The notes: generated by a model not told the origin, from the letters alone. A stretch of 64,000 nt of DNA from Myxococcales bacterium (GCA_003170275.1 PNAM01000016.1:1-64000), one strand, 5' to 3'. Shown: positions 32,636 through 41,274, counted from the stretch's first letter. Program-made: numbers and translations.

Positions 32636-33538
32636 GTGGTCCCGGTCGGCCTCACGCTGCAGCCGGAAGTCGAGTTCGTCGAGCTCCTCGACGAGGTAAT
32701 CCGTCATGAGGTCGACTACTACGAGGTCGCGCCCGAGACCTTGTGGCGCGCCGGCTCCGACGGGAGCCTGGAGCCGAACGGCTTTCACCGCCGGTTCGCC
32801 GCGCTCGGCGAAGAGACGCGCCGGCCGTTCGTCGCGCACGGCGTCGGCTTGTCGATGGGCAGCGATTGCCCGGCGGACCGCGCGCGGCGCAAGAGCTGGC
32901 TCGCGCGCCTGCGTCAGGATCATCGGCAATTTCGCTTCCGCTGGTACACCGACCATCTGGGCGCCACCTCGCTCGACGGGCTCGCGCTCACGCTGCCGTT
33001 GCCGCTGCCGATGAACGCGCAGGCGGCCGGGGTGGTGCGGCGCCGGCTCGCCGCCATGCAGCGCATCGTGCCGCACGTGGGCGTCGAGAACAACGTCGCC
33101 TACTTCCTGCTCGGCGAGCCGCTCGAGGAGCCGGGCTTCTTGCGCGCGATCTTGTCGCGGCCGGGGATGCACCTGCTGCTCGACGTGCACAACCTGTACA
33201 CGATGGCGGTGAACTTCGGGTTCGATCCCGAGGACTATCTCGAGCGGCTCGATCTCTCGCGCGTGATCGAGATCCACCTGTCGGGCGGCAAGCCGTCGGA
33301 TCCGGCGTGGCTGCCGTCGGGACGGGTGATGCGGCTCGACAGCCACGACGCGGCGGTGCCCGACGAGGTGTGGGCGCTGTTCGCGAAGATCGTGCCGCGC
33401 TGCCGGCGGCTCAAGGGCGTCACGCTCGAGCGCATGGAGGGCACCGTCACGCGCGACGACGTGCCGCAGATCCGCGCGGAGCTGCGGCGCGCGCGCGCGA
33501 TCGTCGAGCGGCACGCGCAGGTCCGGCGCAGCGCATGA
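32636..33538 (+). CDS. DUF692 (MbnB/TglH-type) multinuclear iron enzyme
   Basis: 300 residues from GTG 32636, with AGGGG upstream. The DUF692 TIM-barrel metal residues are all recognisable: H in AHGVGLSMGS (about 68), Asp-His in YTDHLGA (about 106), E-N in VENNVAYF (about 151), D-x-H-N in LLDVHNLY (about 183), H in EIHLSGG (about 213), D-x-H in LDSHD (about 235) and E in TLERMEG (about 263). Characterised members (MbnB, TglH and the bufferin enzymes) use two or three irons and O2 to rework cysteines in ribosomal peptides. They need a small partner, and here the next gene overlaps by ATGA. Methanobactin itself is unlikely, as no MbnA-like precursor is visible. Confidence 0.88.
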   Translation: MVPVGLTLQPEVEFVELLDEVIRHEVDYYEVAPETLWRAGSDGSLEPNGFHRRFAALGEETRRPFVAHGVGLSMGSDCPADRARRKSWLARLRQDHRQFRFRWYTDHLGATSLDGLALTLPLPLPMNAQAAGVVRRRLAAMQRIVPHVGVENNVAYFLLGEPLEEPGFLRAILSRPGMHLLLDVHNLYTMAVNFGFDPEDYLERLDLSRVIEIHLSGGKPSDPAWLPSGRVMRLDSHDAAVPDEVWALFAKIVPRCRRLKGVTLERMEGTVTRDDVPQIRAELRRARAIVERHAQVRRSA

Positions 33539-33885
33539 AGCGCGATTTCGCCCTGTTCGAGAAGCTGCTCGCGCGCGCTCTCACCTCGAGCGATCCGGTC
33601 CAGGCGCTGCGCCGCGCGGCCGGCGATCGGCGGCTCGATCCCGACACGCGCCGCCGCTTCGAGAACGCGGACGAGGACGGCATCCGCATGAGCGCGCTGC
33701 TGGTGGCGCGGCTGCGCTTCGAGCGGCTGTTGCGCGGCTCGCCCGAGGCCGAGCAATGGTTCGACGACGATCCGGCGACCTTCGCCGCCGCGTTCCGCGC
33801 CTACCACGCCGAGGTTCCGCCCACCGCGTTCTTCCCCCGCGACGAGGCGGCACTGTTCCGGCGCTGGCGCAAGTCACCCGTCTAG
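33535..33885 (+). CDS. Short DUF2063/MbnC-like partner of the DUF692 enzyme
   Basis: 116 residues, translationally coupled to the DUF692 gene (ATGA). The N-terminal half is helical and charged. The second half, RFERLLRGSPEAEQWFDDDPATFAAAFRAYHAEVPPTAFFP split by acidic residues, fits the DUF2063 (HvfC/BufC) pattern of a Leu-Leu-Gly-like turn, F-x-x-x-F-x-x-x-x-PP and a terminal F-x-x-W. DUF692 enzymes of known function bind such partners, which recruit the peptide. At 116 residues it is shorter than the typical two-domain partner of about 200-260. I am fairly sure of the pairing from context and less sure of the family. Confidence 0.65.
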   Translation: MKRDFALFEKLLARALTSSDPVQALRRAAGDRRLDPDTRRRFENADEDGIRMSALLVARLRFERLLRGSPEAEQWFDDDPATFAAAFRAYHAEVPPTAFFPRDEAALFRRWRKSPV

Positions 33886-33921
33886 GGCGAGGAACGGGAG
33901 CGCTGATGATATCGTCCGCGC

Positions 33922-34329
33922 ATGGATGACACCGCCAGGGAACGGTTCGCAGCGATCTTCAAACAGACGGGATGGGATGCGGGGCTCGAAGGGATCGAGC
34001 TGGTGTCGGTCCACGAGGGGAAGGCGCGCGTGCGATTGCCCGTCGGACCGCGCGTGCTCAACATGGGCGGCAAGCTGCACGGCGGCGCGATCGCCACGCT
34101 CGTCGACGACGCGGGGACGATCGCGATCATCAGCGCGGATCGCAGCTCGCGGCCCGGCGTGAGCACCGATCTGAACGTTTCGTTCTTCGCGCCGGGCGAA
34201 GGCGCGGTGATCGCGGACGCGCTGGTCTTGAAGATCGGGCGCACGCTGGCGTTCGTTACCGTGGATATTCGGCGGGAACAAGACGGCATATTGGTCGCGC
34301 AAGGTAGAATGACCAAACATCTCGGCTAA
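33922..34329 (+). CDS. PaaI-type hotdog-fold thioesterase
   Basis: 135 residues. The hotdog thioesterase signature is complete: NMGGKLHGGAIATLVDDAGTIAI, with the HGG turn and the Asp that serves as nucleophile or general base, then STDLNVSFFAPGEGAVIADALVLKIGRTLAFVTVDI. Members cleave acyl-CoA or hydroxyphenyl-acetyl-CoA type thioesters in the cytoplasm. No paa or fatty-acid genes are adjacent, so the substrate is unknown. It converges on the M50 protease gene with about 35 bases between and no clear terminator hairpin. Confidence 0.92.
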   Translation: MDDTARERFAAIFKQTGWDAGLEGIELVSVHEGKARVRLPVGPRVLNMGGKLHGGAIATLVDDAGTIAIISADRSSRPGVSTDLNVSFFAPGEGAVIADALVLKIGRTLAFVTVDIRREQDGILVAQGRMTKHLG

Positions 34330-34364
34330 GTATTAAAACTCGATCTCGGCTGGTCGGATCGGCA

Positions 34365-35387
34365 TCAACTAGCAACCCGGGCGAGCGCGGACAGGATGGC
34401 GATCAAGAGCGCGAAGGTGATCAAGGTCCAGCGATCTGGCTCGGCCGGCGCGCGCGGGCTGGTGGCGCGCATCACCGCGGCGATGCCGAGCAGGAGCAGC
34501 AGGCTCTCGCCGCTCAAGAACCACGCGGCGAAGATCACGCCGGCGAGGAGCAGGCGTTGGCTCTTGGTGAGCGCGTTGAACGCGCGTCCGCCGTCGAGCG
34601 AGCCGAACGGCAACAAGTTGAACAGGTTGATCCACGCGCCCACGTGCGCGATCGCCGCCCAGCTCCCCCACCCCGTCGCCAGCGAAACGCCGTAGGCCAC
34701 GCCCGCGGCAGCGAGCCCCCAGATCGGTCCGGCGAGGCCGACCCGCGCGTCCTCGCGGGCGGTGACCGGATGTTGCTTTAGGCGGATCAGCGCGCCCACG
34801 CCGGGGATGAACATCGGCGCGGTCGCCGGGATTCCGTAGCGGCGCAGCGCGAACACGTGTCCCATCTCGTGCACGTAGATCGACAGCAGCAGCCCGAGCG
34901 CGAAGCGCCAGCCGAACGCGGTCCAGTACACGCCGAACGACAGCAGCATCGAGAGCAGCGTCGACGCCTTGGTCAGCCCGAGCAGCAGAAACTTTCCCTG
35001 CCCGAGTGCGAAGGCGAGCACGAACTTGAGCTTCCACAACAACAGGCCGACGGTGCCGACCGTGCCCGCGCCCACGCTCAGACTCTTTTTCGCACCGGGC
35101 GCGCCGGGCTGCGGGTTGGTCTCGAGATCGCGGCCGAGCGCTGCCACCTTCCCGGCGATCTGCTCGAACTGCCGCGTGCCCGAAGGCAACAGCCCGAGCG
35201 CGTGCCGCCAGCGCTCGAGCGCCTCCGTGCGATCGCCCGACTGCGTCAGCGCCTCGGCTTCGCCGGCCACCTGCTTGAGCTCCTCGGCGTGCACCAACCG
35301 GCCACACGACGGGCACGCGAGCAGGCTGCGCGCGACCTCGCTCCCGCATTGCACGCACTGAAGCGGCGCCAGCGCGGGGTCATTCAT
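34365..35387 (-). CDS. Membrane-embedded M50 metalloprotease with zinc ribbon
   Basis: 340 residues. An N-terminal zinc ribbon (CVQC and CPSC) precedes a short helical TPR-like segment (EAEALTQSGDRTEALERWRHAL). The membrane core has about six helices. The catalytic HEMGH lies near 171-175 in SIYVHEMGHVFALRRYG, and the third metal ligand is in NLLPFGSLDGGRAF near 260-270, the site-2 protease hallmark. Such enzymes cut transmembrane helices and often release anti-sigma factors, so a link to the FecR-like protein at 28590 is conceivable but speculative. It follows, by six bases, another zinc-motif membrane protein and is probably co-transcribed with it. Confidence 0.9.
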   Translation of the reverse strand: MNDPALAPLQCVQCGSEVARSLLACPSCGRLVHAEELKQVAGEAEALTQSGDRTEALERWRHALGLLPSGTRQFEQIAGKVAALGRDLETNPQPGAPGAKKSLSVGAGTVGTVGLLLWKLKFVLAFALGQGKFLLLGLTKASTLLSMLLSFGVYWTAFGWRFALGLLLSIYVHEMGHVFALRRYGIPATAPMFIPGVGALIRLKQHPVTAREDARVGLAGPIWGLAAAGVAYGVSLATGWGSWAAIAHVGAWINLFNLLPFGSLDGGRAFNALTKSQRLLLAGVIFAAWFLSGESLLLLLGIAAVMRATSPRAPAEPDRWTLITFALLIAILSALARVAS

Positions 35388-35393
35388 GCGGCA

Positions 35394-36068
35394 TCAGGCG
35401 CCGCCGGGCGCGACCGGCGCGACGGGCGCTGGCGCGATCGTGCGCGCGGCCAGCTTGTACGGGCCGGTGATGCGCAGCGGCACGCGCTTGTTGAGCTTCC
35501 ACGCTTCGTAGAGCGCGAAGCCGATGATCAACAGCCCGACGATGTTCTTGATCCCGGCGAGGAACGGCACCGCGTAGGCCACGCCGATCAAGATCGGCAC
35601 GAACAGCACCATCGCCAGGCCGCTCGGCGAATGGCCGCGCGCGTCGAGCACCTTCAAGAGCTCGGGCACGTAGGTCATCACGATCGCGGTATAGGTGAGG
35701 AACATCGCCAGCGACTGGTACACCCAGCCGCCGCGCGCCTCGGAGCCCTTCTTCACCGCGTTGCCGACCATCAAGCCGACCACGATCGCCACCAGCCCGA
35801 GCTCGTAGCCGGTGATCGCGCGCACCGCGAAGTAGATGCCCGCGCCCGCCGCCGCGGCCACCAGCCCATAGCCGAGCGCGGTGAAATAGCGCACCGCGCC
35901 CGACCCGCCGGCCAGCGCGACCTGCACCCTGGCCTGACAGGTGGGGCAAACCACCTTGCCGTTCACTTCGAAATAGGTCTCGGCGATCGCCGCCTGGCAG
36001 CCCGTGCAGGCCGTCGCCTCGGGCCTGGCGTACTCCGCCTGTTCGAACTGCATTCCTTCGTCACTCAC
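35394..36068 (-). CDS. Zinc-motif multi-pass membrane protein
   Basis: 224 residues from a GTG. The N-terminal 50 residues have two Cys pairs, CTGC and CPTC, around a short beta segment (AETYFEVNGKVV), a rubredoxin-like or zinc-ribbon knuckle. Five or so helices follow, including VAAAAGAGIYFAVRAITG and LGLVAIVVGLMVGNAV, with a Pro/Ala-rich C-terminal tail. I know similar unnamed proteins only by general layout. The same strand and six-base gap to the M50 protease suggest a joint role; both place a cytoplasmic zinc knuckle before a membrane core. Confidence 0.75.
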   Translation of the reverse strand: MSDEGMQFEQAEYARPEATACTGCQAAIAETYFEVNGKVVCPTCQARVQVALAGGSGAVRYFTALGYGLVAAAAGAGIYFAVRAITGYELGLVAIVVGLMVGNAVKKGSEARGGWVYQSLAMFLTYTAIVMTYVPELLKVLDARGHSPSGLAMVLFVPILIGVAYAVPFLAGIKNIVGLLIIGFALYEAWKLNKRVPLRITGPYKLAARTIAPAPVAPVAPGGA

Positions 36069-36165
36069 GATTTCAACAGGTTACCAAACGGCGCGGTTGG
36101 CGTGCATCATTAATGTAGGTGAATCTCCGTTGCGCGCGAGCGGATCGATCGTTAAAGTCCGCGCG

Positions 36166-37428
36166 GTGTCCGAGGACGATCGATTGGCCGACGAGCTCGC
36201 GTCGTTGCGCATCCAGCGCGATGACGCCCCGGCACGCGCGCGCACGGGCGATCGACCGCAGACTACCGGCAAGCGCTCGGGCGGGATCGGCTGGCTGGTC
36301 GGGCTGATCGTGCTCGGCGTGCTGGGGACCGCCGGGTACTTCGTGTTCCGCGAGGGTCAGGGGCGCATGTTCTCGCAAGACGTCGAGCTCGGATCGGTGA
36401 CGCTCATGTCGCCGGCGCAGAACGACGTCACGCTGGTGGCGACCGGCTACGTGTACACGCGCAAGAAGGCGGCGGTCGCGCCCAAGACCACCGGCCGGCT
36501 GGCGCGCCTGTTCGTCGACGAGGGCAGCGTGGTCAAAGAGGGGCAGCTGATCGGCGAGCTGGAGTCGGCCGACGCGCAGGCGCAACTCGCGCAGGTGCGC
36601 GCCGACATCGCCGCCGCGCGCGCCAAGGTCGAACGCGCGCGCGCCGACGTCGAGGACGCGCGCATCAAGTTCGATCGCGAGGACGCGCTGTTGAAGAAGG
36701 GCGCCGGCACGCAGGGCGCGTTCGACGACGCCAAGGCGCGCGTGTCGACGGCCCGGGCGCAGCTCGCCGCCGCCGAGGCGGACGTGCGCGCGGTCGAGGC
36801 GCGCCAGCAAGCGGCCGCGGTGCTGCTCGAGAATACGCGCGTCAAGGCGCCGTTCGCCGGCACGGTGGTGCGCAAGCTGGCCGAGGTGGGCGAGCTGATC
36901 CCGCCGTCCGGCGTGGGCATCGTCACGCTCGCCGATCTGGGCAACCTCGAGGTGCAGGCCGACGTGTCCGAGTCGCAGTTCGGCAAGGTCAAGGTCGGCA
37001 CCTCGACCGAGATCCTGCTCGATGCGTTCCCCGACAAGCGCTTTCGCGGCGAGGTGTCGGAGATTCGCCAGACGGTCGATCGCGCCAAGGCGTCGGTGAC
37101 GGTGAAGGTCAAGTTCAGCGACCCGACCTCGGGCGTGCTGCCGGACATGGCGGCCAAGGTCAGCTTTCTCTCCAAGCCGCTCGACGCCGAAGCGCTCAAG
37201 GCCGCGCCCAAGCTGGCGGTGCCGGCCGACGCGGTGGTGCGCCGCTCGGGAAGAGCGATGCTGCTCACCATCGACGACGACCACGTGCACGAAGTGGTGG
37301 TGACGCTCGGCGGCGCGATGGGCAGCCTCGTCGAGCTCACCGACGGGCCCAGCCCGGGCACGCACGTGATCCGCCACCCCGACGATCGGCTCAAAGAAGG
37401 CTCGTCCGTGAAGGAGAAGAAGAAATGA
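36166..37428 (+). CDS. Periplasmic adaptor of an ABC exporter (MacA/HlyD type)
   Basis: 420 residues from the GTG of VSEDDRLADE. A cytoplasmic tail of about 35 residues comes first, then one inner-membrane helix (GWLVGLIVLGVLGTAGYFV, about 45-63). The lipoyl half-motif starts at VAPKTTGRLARLFVDEGSVVKEGQLIGEL. The alpha-hairpin (ADIAAARAKVERARADVEDA onward, heptad-rich) and the second lipoyl half (VKAPFAGTVVRKLAEVGELIP) follow, then beta-barrel domains. The adaptor would bridge the permeases to an outer-membrane channel. Its stop overlaps the ATPase start (ATGA), giving a four-gene exporter operon to 40587. Confidence 0.9.
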   Translation: MSEDDRLADELASLRIQRDDAPARARTGDRPQTTGKRSGGIGWLVGLIVLGVLGTAGYFVFREGQGRMFSQDVELGSVTLMSPAQNDVTLVATGYVYTRKKAAVAPKTTGRLARLFVDEGSVVKEGQLIGELESADAQAQLAQVRADIAAARAKVERARADVEDARIKFDREDALLKKGAGTQGAFDDAKARVSTARAQLAAAEADVRAVEARQQAAAVLLENTRVKAPFAGTVVRKLAEVGELIPPSGVGIVTLADLGNLEVQADVSESQFGKVKVGTSTEILLDAFPDKRFRGEVSEIRQTVDRAKASVTVKVKFSDPTSGVLPDMAAKVSFLSKPLDAEALKAAPKLAVPADAVVRRSGRAMLLTIDDDHVHEVVVTLGGAMGSLVELTDGPSPGTHVIRHPDDRLKEGSSVKEKKK

Positions 37429-38123
37429 GCGGCGGAAAAGCGATCATCAAGCTGCGCGGCGTGCGCAAGTCGTACGAGCGCGGCAAGCAAGAAATTCCGG
37501 TACTGGAGAACATCGACCTCGACATCGCCGAGGGATCGTTCGAGGCGCTGATGGGGCCGTCCGGCTCGGGGAAGACGACTCTTCTGAACCTGATCGCCGG
37601 GATCGATCGACCGACGTCGGGCACGCTGGAAGTGGCCAACACCGACATCACGCGGCTGTCCGAGGGCGACATGGCCTCATTCCGGGCGCGCCACATTGGC
37701 TTCATCTTCCAGTTCTACAACCTCCTGCCTGTTCTCAACGCGTTCCAGAACGTGGAGCTGCCGCTGCTCCTGACCAACCTGGGGCGCGCCGAGCGCAAGA
37801 AGCGGGTCGAGACCGCGCTGCGCGTGGTCGGGCTGGAAGATCGCATGGATCACTACCCGCGCCAGCTCTCCGGCGGGCAGGAGCAGCGCGTGGCGATCGC
37901 GCGCGCGATCGTGACCGATCCGACCATCCTGGTCGCCGACGAGCCGACCGGCGATCTCGACCGCAAGAGCGCGGAGGACGTGCTCAAGCTGCTCGGCCTC
38001 TTACATACCAAGTTCAATAAGACCATCGTGATGGTCACCCACGATCCCGAAGCGGCCAAGGCGGCGTCGATCATCCGCCGCCTCGACAAGGGCCAGCTCG
38101 CCGGCGAAGAGGTCAAGAGCTAG
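37425..38123 (+). CDS. ABC transporter ATP-binding protein (MacB/LolD type)
   Basis: 232 residues. Walker [10 protein letters not shown] lies near 44-52, the Q-loop is in [21 protein letters not shown] (typical of MacB/LolD), the signature is [14 protein letters not shown], Walker [13 protein letters not shown], and the switch His is in VMVTHD. The subclass moves lipoproteins, peptides or antibiotics out of the inner membrane by mechanotransmission rather than direct transport. It is encoded between the adaptor and two separate permeases. A stand-alone ATPase is the LolCDE layout, whereas a MacA-like adaptor is the MacAB layout, so the system combines both. Confidence 0.95.
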   Translation: MSGGKAIIKLRGVRKSYERGKQEIPVLENIDLDIAEGSFEALMGPSGSGKTTLLNLIAGIDRPTSGTLEVANTDITRLSEGDMASFRARHIGFIFQFYNLLPVLNAFQNVELPLLLTNLGRAERKKRVETALRVVGLEDRMDHYPRQLSGGQEQRVAIARAIVTDPTILVADEPTGDLDRKSAEDVLKLLGLLHTKFNKTIVMVTHDPEAAKAASIIRRLDKGQLAGEEVKS

Positions 38124-38125
38124 CC

Positions 38126-39280
38126 GTGGCGTTCCTGATGCTGATCATCCGCTCGGCGTTCCGCAACCGGCTGCGGACCCTGCTCACGGCCGTCGGAGTG
38201 GCGCTGGCGATCGTCGCGTTCCTGTTCCTGCGCACCTTCATCGCCGCCTGGTACGCGGGCGTCGACGCGTCGGCGACCGATCGGCTGATCGTGCGCAACA
38301 AGATCTCGATCACCTTCTCGCTCCCCAAGTCGTACGTGGAGAAGGTGCGCAACGTGCCGGGCGTGGCCGACGTCACCTGGGGCAACTGGTTCGGCGGCGT
38401 GTACATCGACGAGAAGAACTTCTTCGCGCAGTTCGCCGTCGACGGCGAGTCGTATTACCGGCTGTACCCCGAGTTCCTGCTCGCGCCGGAGGAGTACAAG
38501 GCGTTCATGGGCGACCGCAAGGGCTGCGTGGTCGGCGAGCTGTTGGCCGAGAAGTACGGCTTCAAGATCGGCGATCGCATCACGCTCAACGGCGCGATCT
38601 ACCCCGGGCAGTGGGAGTTCACCGTGCGCGGCATCTACAAGGGCCGCGACAAGGCGACCGACCGGCAGCAGATGCACTTCCACTGGAAGTACCTCGACGA
38701 CAGCCTGGCCGAGGCGCGGCGCGATCAGATCGGCACGATCATGCTCAAGGTCGCGGCCTCGTCGCCGGAGGTGGCGCAGACCATCGACAAGATGTTCGTC
38801 AACTCGCTGGCCGAGACGCGCACCGAGAGCGAGAAGGCGTTCCAGCTGTCGTTCGTGTCCATGGCCTCGGCGGTGATCGACGCCATCCAGATCGTCTCGA
38901 TCGTGGTGCTGGTGATCCTCATGCTGATCCTCGGCAACACGTTGGCCATGGCCACGCGCGAGCGCACCACCGAGTACGCGGCGATGCGCGCGCTCGGGTT
39001 CCAGCCGTTTCACATCGTGCTGCTGGTGCTCGGCGAAGGCTTCGTGATGTCGCTCACCGGAGCCACCCTGGCGGTCGCGCTGGCGACGCCGATCCTCAAG
39101 TTCTTCGCGCAGCTCTTCGAGCGCAACCTGGGCAACTTCCTCGGCGGGTTCGACCTCGATCCCAAGCTGGTGCTCATGGCGGTGGGGATCGCGCTGGCCG
39201 GCGGCATGCTGGCGGCGGCCATCCCCGCCTGGCGCGCGGGGCGCCTGAAGATCGTCGACGCGCTCAGGAGGATCGAATGA
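38126..39280 (+). CDS. ABC permease 1, FtsX/MacB family
   Basis: 384 residues from a GTG two bases after the ATPase stop. Topology is that of type VII permeases: TM1 at about 14-36 (RTLLTAVGVALAIVAFLFLRTF), a large periplasmic domain of about 210 residues, then three C-terminal helices starting near ASAVIDAIQIVSIVVLVILMLIL. The stalk contact motif TRERTTEYAAMRALGFQPFHI, which docks on the ATPase, is well kept. The TRP-like ending PAWRAGRLKIVDALRRI is also typical. Its stop overlaps permease 2. Confidence 0.92.
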   Translation: MAFLMLIIRSAFRNRLRTLLTAVGVALAIVAFLFLRTFIAAWYAGVDASATDRLIVRNKISITFSLPKSYVEKVRNVPGVADVTWGNWFGGVYIDEKNFFAQFAVDGESYYRLYPEFLLAPEEYKAFMGDRKGCVVGELLAEKYGFKIGDRITLNGAIYPGQWEFTVRGIYKGRDKATDRQQMHFHWKYLDDSLAEARRDQIGTIMLKVAASSPEVAQTIDKMFVNSLAETRTESEKAFQLSFVSMASAVIDAIQIVSIVVLVILMLILGNTLAMATRERTTEYAAMRALGFQPFHIVLLVLGEGFVMSLTGATLAVALATPILKFFAQLFERNLGNFLGGFDLDPKLVLMAVGIALAGGMLAAAIPAWRAGRLKIVDALRRIE

Positions 39281-40587
39281 CTCTCGCGAAGATCTTCACC
39301 ATCGGTGTCGGCATCCTGATCGGCACCGCGCTGGTGGCGCTGATCGCCGGCCTCACCATCTCGGCGCTGATCGTCGGCGTGCTCGGCTTCACCCTGCTCG
39401 TCCGCCGCGATTGGGTGCCGGTGCTCTACAACATCCGCTCGCTGTCGGTGCGCAAGGTGACCACCGGCGTGACCGCGGGCGGGCTGGCGCTGGTGGTGTG
39501 CGTGTTCACCACCGTGCTCATGCTCTCGAGCGGCATCAAGAAGACGCTGGCGGGGACCGGCTCGCCGGACAACGCCAAGATCATCCGCAAGGGATCGCAG
39601 GCCGAGATGCAGAGCGGCCTCTTGCCCGAGCAGCTGCGCCTGCTCTCGGCCGACCCGGGCGTGGCTGTAGGCAAGGACGGCCAGCCGCTCGCGTCGGGCG
39701 AGCTGGTGGTGCTGATCTTCGCGCTGCGCGAGGGCGCCAAGGACGACTCGCAGGGCACCAACATCAACGTGCGCGGCGTCGGACCCAAGGGGCTCGAGCT
39801 GCATCCGCCGCTCTCGATCGACGGGCGGATGTTCACGCCGGGCACCTCCGAGATCGTGATCGGCAAGGGGCTGAATCGACGCTTCCAGGGGATGACGCTC
39901 GGCGGCACGGTGCACTTCGCGCGCCGCGACTGGACGGTGGTCGGCGTGATGAACCAGGGCGGCTCGGCCTACGACTCCGAGGTGTGGGGCGACATCGAGC
40001 AGTTCGAGGACGCGTTCCAGCGCCGCCCGGCGTTCTCCTCGATCACGCTCAAGCTCAAGGATCGCGACGCGCTCAAGGTGCTCACGCAGCGGATCGCGGG
40101 CGACCCGCAGCTCACCACCATGGAAGTGAAGAGCGAGATCGGCTACTGGCAGGGACAGTCGGAGCAGTTCTCCGGCTTCGTCACGTACCTGGGCATGTTC
40201 ATGGCGTTCATCTTCGCGTTCGGCGCGATCCTCGGCGCGATGATCACCATGTACGCGCAGGTCGCGGCGCGCACGCGCGAGATCGGCACGCTGCGCGCGA
40301 TGGGCTTCCGGCGCCGCGCAGTGCTGGTGTCGTTCGTGATCGAGTCGATGCTCTTGTCGATGGCGTCGGGCGGCCTGGGCATCGCCGCCGCGTCACTGTG
40401 GCAATTCGGCTCGTTCTCGACGATGAACTTCCAGTCGTTCTCGGAGGTCACCTTCTCGTTCCACCTGTCACCGCTGATCGTCGCCGCCTCGCTCGGCTTC
40501 GCGACGGTGATGGGCTACGCCGGCGGGCTGCTCCCTGCGCTGCGCGCCTCGCGCATGCCGATCGTCCAGGCCACGCGCGGCGGTTAG
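39277..40587 (+). CDS. ABC permease 2, FtsX/MacB family with extra N-terminal helices
   Basis: 436 residues. It begins with an extra hydrophobic pair (IFTIGVGILIGTALVALIAGLTISALIVG split by polar residues) not present in permease 1. The standard first helix near VTAGGLALVVCVFTTVLML follows, then a periplasmic domain of about 220 residues, and three helices with the coupling motif ARTREIGTLRAMGFRRRAVL. The two permeases are clearly different proteins, so the exporter is heterodimeric as in LolCE. Given the wealth of lipoproteins here, lipoprotein release or peptide export are both reasonable. The stop is four bases from the convergent vapC stop. Confidence 0.92.
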   Translation: MTLAKIFTIGVGILIGTALVALIAGLTISALIVGVLGFTLLVRRDWVPVLYNIRSLSVRKVTTGVTAGGLALVVCVFTTVLMLSSGIKKTLAGTGSPDNAKIIRKGSQAEMQSGLLPEQLRLLSADPGVAVGKDGQPLASGELVVLIFALREGAKDDSQGTNINVRGVGPKGLELHPPLSIDGRMFTPGTSEIVIGKGLNRRFQGMTLGGTVHFARRDWTVVGVMNQGGSAYDSEVWGDIEQFEDAFQRRPAFSSITLKLKDRDALKVLTQRIAGDPQLTTMEVKSEIGYWQGQSEQFSGFVTYLGMFMAFIFAFGAILGAMITMYAQVAARTREIGTLRAMGFRRRAVLVSFVIESMLLSMASGGLGIAAASLWQFGSFSTMNFQSFSEVTFSFHLSPLIVAASLGFATVMGYAGGLLPALRASRMPIVQATRGG

Positions 40588-40591
40588 CCCG

Positions 40592-40996
40592 TTAGGGCGC
40601 GATCAGCTCGACCGATGGGAAGTAGGTTCGATAGCGCATCGCATCTCGCGTGAGCAGGCGGTAGCGACGCACCGCCGCGTGCGCGCCGATGTAGAAATCG
40701 GGAAGCGGCGCTTGTCGCGCGCCGCCGCGGCGACGGTAGGCGAGGAAGCTCTTGCCGGCGAGGAAGGCGGCCTCCCAGGGCAGCGCCTCGCGGCGAAACA
40801 GCTCGGCCGGCAGCGCGGCGTCGAGCTCCTCGATCCGCGCATAGCTGATCGAGACCTCGGCGAAGATGATCGGGTTGATGATCAGCACCGCGCCAGCGCC
40901 GGCTCGCTCGAGCGCGGCGCCCGACCAGGTCAGCCACTTCGGATCCTGGGTTGCGACGTCGAGCAGAACATTCGAGTCGACCAGAACCGGCGTCAT
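40592..40996 (-). CDS. VapC-type PIN-domain toxin
   Basis: 134 residues. The PIN nuclease fold shows the first catalytic Asp in VLVDSNVLLD, the Glu in FAEVSISYARIEEL, and the later Asp pair in LPDFYIGAHA and LLTRDAMRY. The ending TYFPSVELIAP is typical of the group. PIN toxins cut tRNA or rRNA with Mg2+ in the absence of their antitoxin. It starts inside the antitoxin gene's stop (ATGA) and is transcribed with it. It is convergent with the exporter operon. Confidence 0.92.
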   Translation of the reverse strand: MTPVLVDSNVLLDVATQDPKWLTWSGAALERAGAGAVLIINPIIFAEVSISYARIEELDAALPAELFRREALPWEAAFLAGKSFLAYRRRGGARQAPLPDFYIGAHAAVRRYRLLTRDAMRYRTYFPSVELIAP

Positions 40997-41229
40997 CGCC
41001 GGCGCGCGGGGCGGGTCAGCGCCATGATCTCGTCGGTCGACATCTTGAGCGTGGCCGAGCCGCGCAGCCGGCCGACGATCGTGCGGCCTCTTGCCGGCGC
41101 TCCACGCCGCGGAAGGATGCGCACTACACGCCCGTCGTACTCGAAGTCGACCTCCGTGTCGGGCAAGAGCCCGGCCTGCTCACGAATCTGGATCGGGATG
41201 GTGACCTGGCCCTTGGAGGTGATTCGCAC
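40993..41229 (-). CDS. VapB-type AbrB-fold antitoxin
   Basis: 78 residues from a GTG preceded by TAGGAG. The swapped-hairpin AbrB/MazE DNA-binding domain is plain: RITSKGQVTIPIQIREQAGLLPDTEVDFEYDG, covering residues 2-35. The C-terminal third (GSATLKMSTDEIMALTR) should wrap the PIN toxin, with STDEIMALTR as the usual toxin-binding helix. It would bind the inverted repeat at 41234-41251 and repress the pair. Confidence 0.92.
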   Translation of the reverse strand: MRITSKGQVTIPIQIREQAGLLPDTEVDFEYDGRVVRILPRRGAPARGRTIVGRLRGSATLKMSTDEIMALTRPARRR

Positions 41230-41233
41230 GATT

Positions 41234-41251
41234 CTTACTCCTACCAGTAAG
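41234..41251 (-). promoter_or_regulatory. Inverted repeat, likely VapB operator
   Basis: CTTACT (41234-41239) and AGTAAG (41246-41251) form a perfect 6-base inverted repeat with a 6-base spacer, just upstream of the vapB GTG. An overlapping pair, TTACTC and GAGTAA, extends the symmetry to 41256. The repeat overlaps the TAGGAG ribosome site and a TATTACT sequence that could be the -10, so binding would block both transcription and translation. Confidence 0.6.
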
Positions 41252-41274
41252 AGTAATACCGCTTCGCGCGGGGA

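Noticed and set aside
32636..33885. Methanobactin biosynthesis locus
   Set aside because: The DUF692 and partner pair fits, but no short MbnA-like Cys precursor and no MbnT, MbnP or MbnH genes are visible nearby.
34330..34364. Bidirectional terminator between convergent genes
   Set aside because: I looked for a GC-rich stem followed by T residues and found neither a strong stem nor a T run.
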